Positions 6,875 through 7,812 of a stretch of DNA of 7,812 nucleotides are shown here, in pieces. This stretch comes from a bacterium (GTDB taxonomy: Bacteria > JAMCPX01). The stretch lies in assembly GCA_021787655.1 (NCBI GenBank), contig JAJYLM010000095.1, positions 1-7,812 of the forward strand. The letters are read 5' to 3'. The notes beneath the pieces are model-generated. The model saw only the letters and a program-made list of their open reading frames with translations. It ran no database searches and was not told the origin of the DNA. Each line of letters starts with the position of its first letter. Positions within the stretch are counted from its first letter, which is position 1. The position numbers and the translations under genes are program-made.

Positions 6875-6964
6875 CAACCCATTGAGATGGGAGTCGGACA
6901 AAGAGAATCCGCAGAATTTAACAAAAAGCGCCGGGACAGGCAGAAATTAGTCCTTGCAGAAATC

Positions 6965-6970
6965 AGGTGA
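6965..6970 (+). promoter_or_regulatory. Shine-Dalgarno that decides the lepB start
   Basis: AGGTGA lies about 6 nt before ATG 6976. The alternative in-frame GTG at 6967 is part of this site, which favours the ATG as the true start. Confidence 0.65.
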
Positions 6971-6975
6971 AAAAA

Positions 6976-7596
6976 ATGGCCAATGAAAAGAAGAAAAAAG
7001 GTATTGTGAGAGAATATGTTGAAGCCTTCGCAACGGCGATCATACTCGCCCTCATTATCAGGGCATTTATCATACAGGCATTCAAGATTCCTTCAGGTTC
7101 GATGGAACCGACCTTGTTGGTCGGGGACCATATCCTCGTCAATAAGTTTATCTATGGCACGCACATACCTTTCACTAATGATGTGGTGCTTCCTCTGCGC
7201 TCACCTAAGCAAAAGGATGTGGTCGTTTTTGAATATCCACGGGACGAAAGCATCGATTTTATTAAGCGGGTCATCGGCCGGCCGGGCGACAAAGTACAGA
7301 TTGTGAACAAACAAGTGTATATCAACGGCACGGCATTGAAAGAGCCGTACGCATATCACGGGGATCCCGAGGTGCTGCCTGCTACTGAGTCTCCGCGGGA
7401 CAACTTCGGACCCATTGTCGTACCCAAGGGCGATTACTTTATGATGGGCGATAACAGGGATTTTTCCAACGATTCGAGGTTCTGGGGGTTTGTAAAGCGG
7501 GACTTGATTCTCGGACAGGCAGAAATTATCTATTTTTCCTGGAACCCCAAAACCTATCGTGTTCGATGGAACAGGTTCGGGATGATTATCCATTGA
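6976..7596 (+). CDS. lepB: signal peptidase I
   Basis: A 206-residue S26 serine peptidase that cleaves Sec and Tat signal peptides at the outer face of the inner membrane. From ATG 6976, a lysine-rich cytoplasmic end (MANEKKKKGIVREY) precedes one membrane segment (about 16-36). Then come box B, PSGSMEPTLLVGD with nucleophile Ser42, box D, DFIKRVIGRPGD with general base Lys97, and box E, GDNRDFSNDSRFWG (158-171). The Ser-Lys dyad is intact, so the enzyme should be active. A GTG at 6967 would add three residues but coincides with the Shine-Dalgarno. In many bacteria lepB directly follows lepA; here the pair is separated by a transposase remnant, and lepB may have its own promoter within it. It would process the propeller and barrel precursors encoded upstream. 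Confidence 0.95.
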   Translation: MANEKKKKGIVREYVEAFATAIILALIIRAFIIQAFKIPSGSMEPTLLVGDHILVNKFIYGTHIPFTNDVVLPLRSPKQKDVVVFEYPRDESIDFIKRVIGRPGDKVQIVNKQVYINGTALKEPYAYHGDPEVLPATESPRDNFGPIVVPKGDYFMMGDNRDFSNDSRFWGFVKRDLILGQAEIIYFSWNPKTYRVRWNRFGMIIH

Positions 7597-7620
7597 CAAT
7601 GCAGAAGGATAAGCGATAAA
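7593..7620 (+). promoter_or_regulatory. weak candidate promoter for the downstream lipoprotein gene
   Basis: TTGACA (7593-7598, overlapping the lepB stop codon) and GATAAA (7615-7620) are 16 bp apart. The implied transcription start near 7627 leaves a leader of only about 9 nt and would cut into the ribosome binding region, so this may be fortuitous. Confidence 0.25.
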
Positions 7621-7635
7621 AATCAGGACAGGAAT

Positions 7636-7812
7636 ATGAACTATTACAGACTCAGGCGTTGTGCATTTGCGTGTGCTGCTCTCGTCGTGCTGTTTGCAGG
7701 GGTTGGGTGCGGCAGCAGCAGTACTACATCATCGACGACTGCCCCGCCGCTATCAGTAGCATTGACCCTTGTTCCGACATCGGGTACATTGGACGCCGTA
7801 AACCCCGATTCA
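7636..7812 (+). CDS. predicted lipoprotein, N-terminal part (runs off the window)
   Basis: Fifty-nine codons are visible, with no stop before the window ends. The ATG at 7636 is preceded by AGGAC (7625-7629) at about 6 nt. The product begins MNYYRLRRCAFACAALVVLF, a short basic n-region and hydrophobic core, followed by AGVGC with Cys25 as the likely lipidated residue. The lipobox is imperfect, with Gly where Leu is usual at -3. A Ser/Thr-rich linker (GSSSTTSSTT) follows, then VALTLVPTSGTLDAVNPDS, which looks like the start of a bacterial Ig-like beta-sandwich repeat, though that is only a guess. It begins 39 nt after lepB and could be read with it. Function cannot be told from this part. Confidence 0.7.
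   Translation, partial: MNYYRLRRCAFACAALVVLFAGVGCGSSSTTSSTTAPPLSVALTLVPTSGTLDAVNPDS

Larger units (their letters stand above)
6621..6950 (+). pseudogene. 5'-truncated REP-associated tyrosine transposase (RAYT, Y1/HUH family) remnant
   Basis: An open frame of 109 codons from a GTG at 6621 whose residues about 15-99 match, by recognition, the C-terminal third of RAYT transposases (IS200/IS605-like TnpA_REP). Recognisable blocks are RGTLQRAPT, EEFGKPTPGSLPTIIRLFKATTTEQIN, RNTPGIPVWQRNYYEHVIRNEKEL and REYIINNPLRWESDKENP. The Tyr pair (65-66) sits in the block where the family's nucleophilic Tyr is expected. The N-terminal half, including the HUH metal-binding motif (His-x-His), is absent: only 47 nt separate the lepA stop from the palindrome. 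No Shine-Dalgarno is convincing. It is therefore a dead fragment rather than a working gene, although the remaining frame is intact, which suggests a fairly recent loss. It fills the lepA-lepB gap. Confidence 0.8.

Noticed and set aside
6621..6950. A functional small gene starting at GTG 6621
   Set aside because: No convincing ribosome site, and the sequence aligns only with the end of RAYT transposases, lacking the metal-binding half.
6940..6963. Direct repeat GCAGAAAT (6940-6947 and 6956-6963) as a target-site duplication
   Set aside because: The two copies are 8 nt apart on the same side of the remnant and do not flank it; probably chance.

Overview
This window reads as a stretch of chromosome from a Gram-negative, probably free-living bacterium. 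A Gram-negative envelope is indicated by a predicted outer-membrane beta-barrel protein ending in Phe and by a predicted lipoprotein. The asd/truA/lepA/lepB gene set, a CFI-box C-terminal domain and a RAYT-type transposase remnant with a REP-like palindrome together suggest Nitrospirota or the former Deltaproteobacteria. That placement is inference from general resemblance; no search was run. All supported genes lie on the + strand.

Layout. Positions 28-1053 encode aspartate-semialdehyde dehydrogenase (asd), directly followed by a strong hairpin. Positions 1050-3131 encode a large secreted protein made of a YVTN-type beta-propeller, beta-sandwich/FN3 modules, a CFI-box C-terminal domain and a membrane tail. 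It overlaps by 8 nt with a predicted outer-membrane beta-barrel gene (3124-3843), so the two look like a translationally coupled envelope pair inserted between housekeeping genes. A probable intrinsic terminator follows at about 3860-3893. Next come truA (3925-4788, with two unusual insertions and no visible Shine-Dalgarno) and lepA/EF4 (4814-6610). The lepA-lepB gap (about 365 nt) holds a 5'-truncated RAYT transposase remnant containing a perfect 28-bp palindrome. Then come lepB (6976-7596), signal peptidase I, and the first 59 codons of a predicted lipoprotein that runs off the window.

How they fit together. asd serves lysine, methionine, threonine and peptidoglycan precursor synthesis. truA and lepA act on tRNA and the ribosome. 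LepB would process the Sec-type signal peptides seen on the propeller and barrel proteins. The least explained part is the propeller/CFI-box protein with its overlapping barrel partner; the clearest genome-dynamics signal is the RAYT remnant with its palindrome. I see no tRNA, rRNA, CRISPR array or complete insertion sequence.
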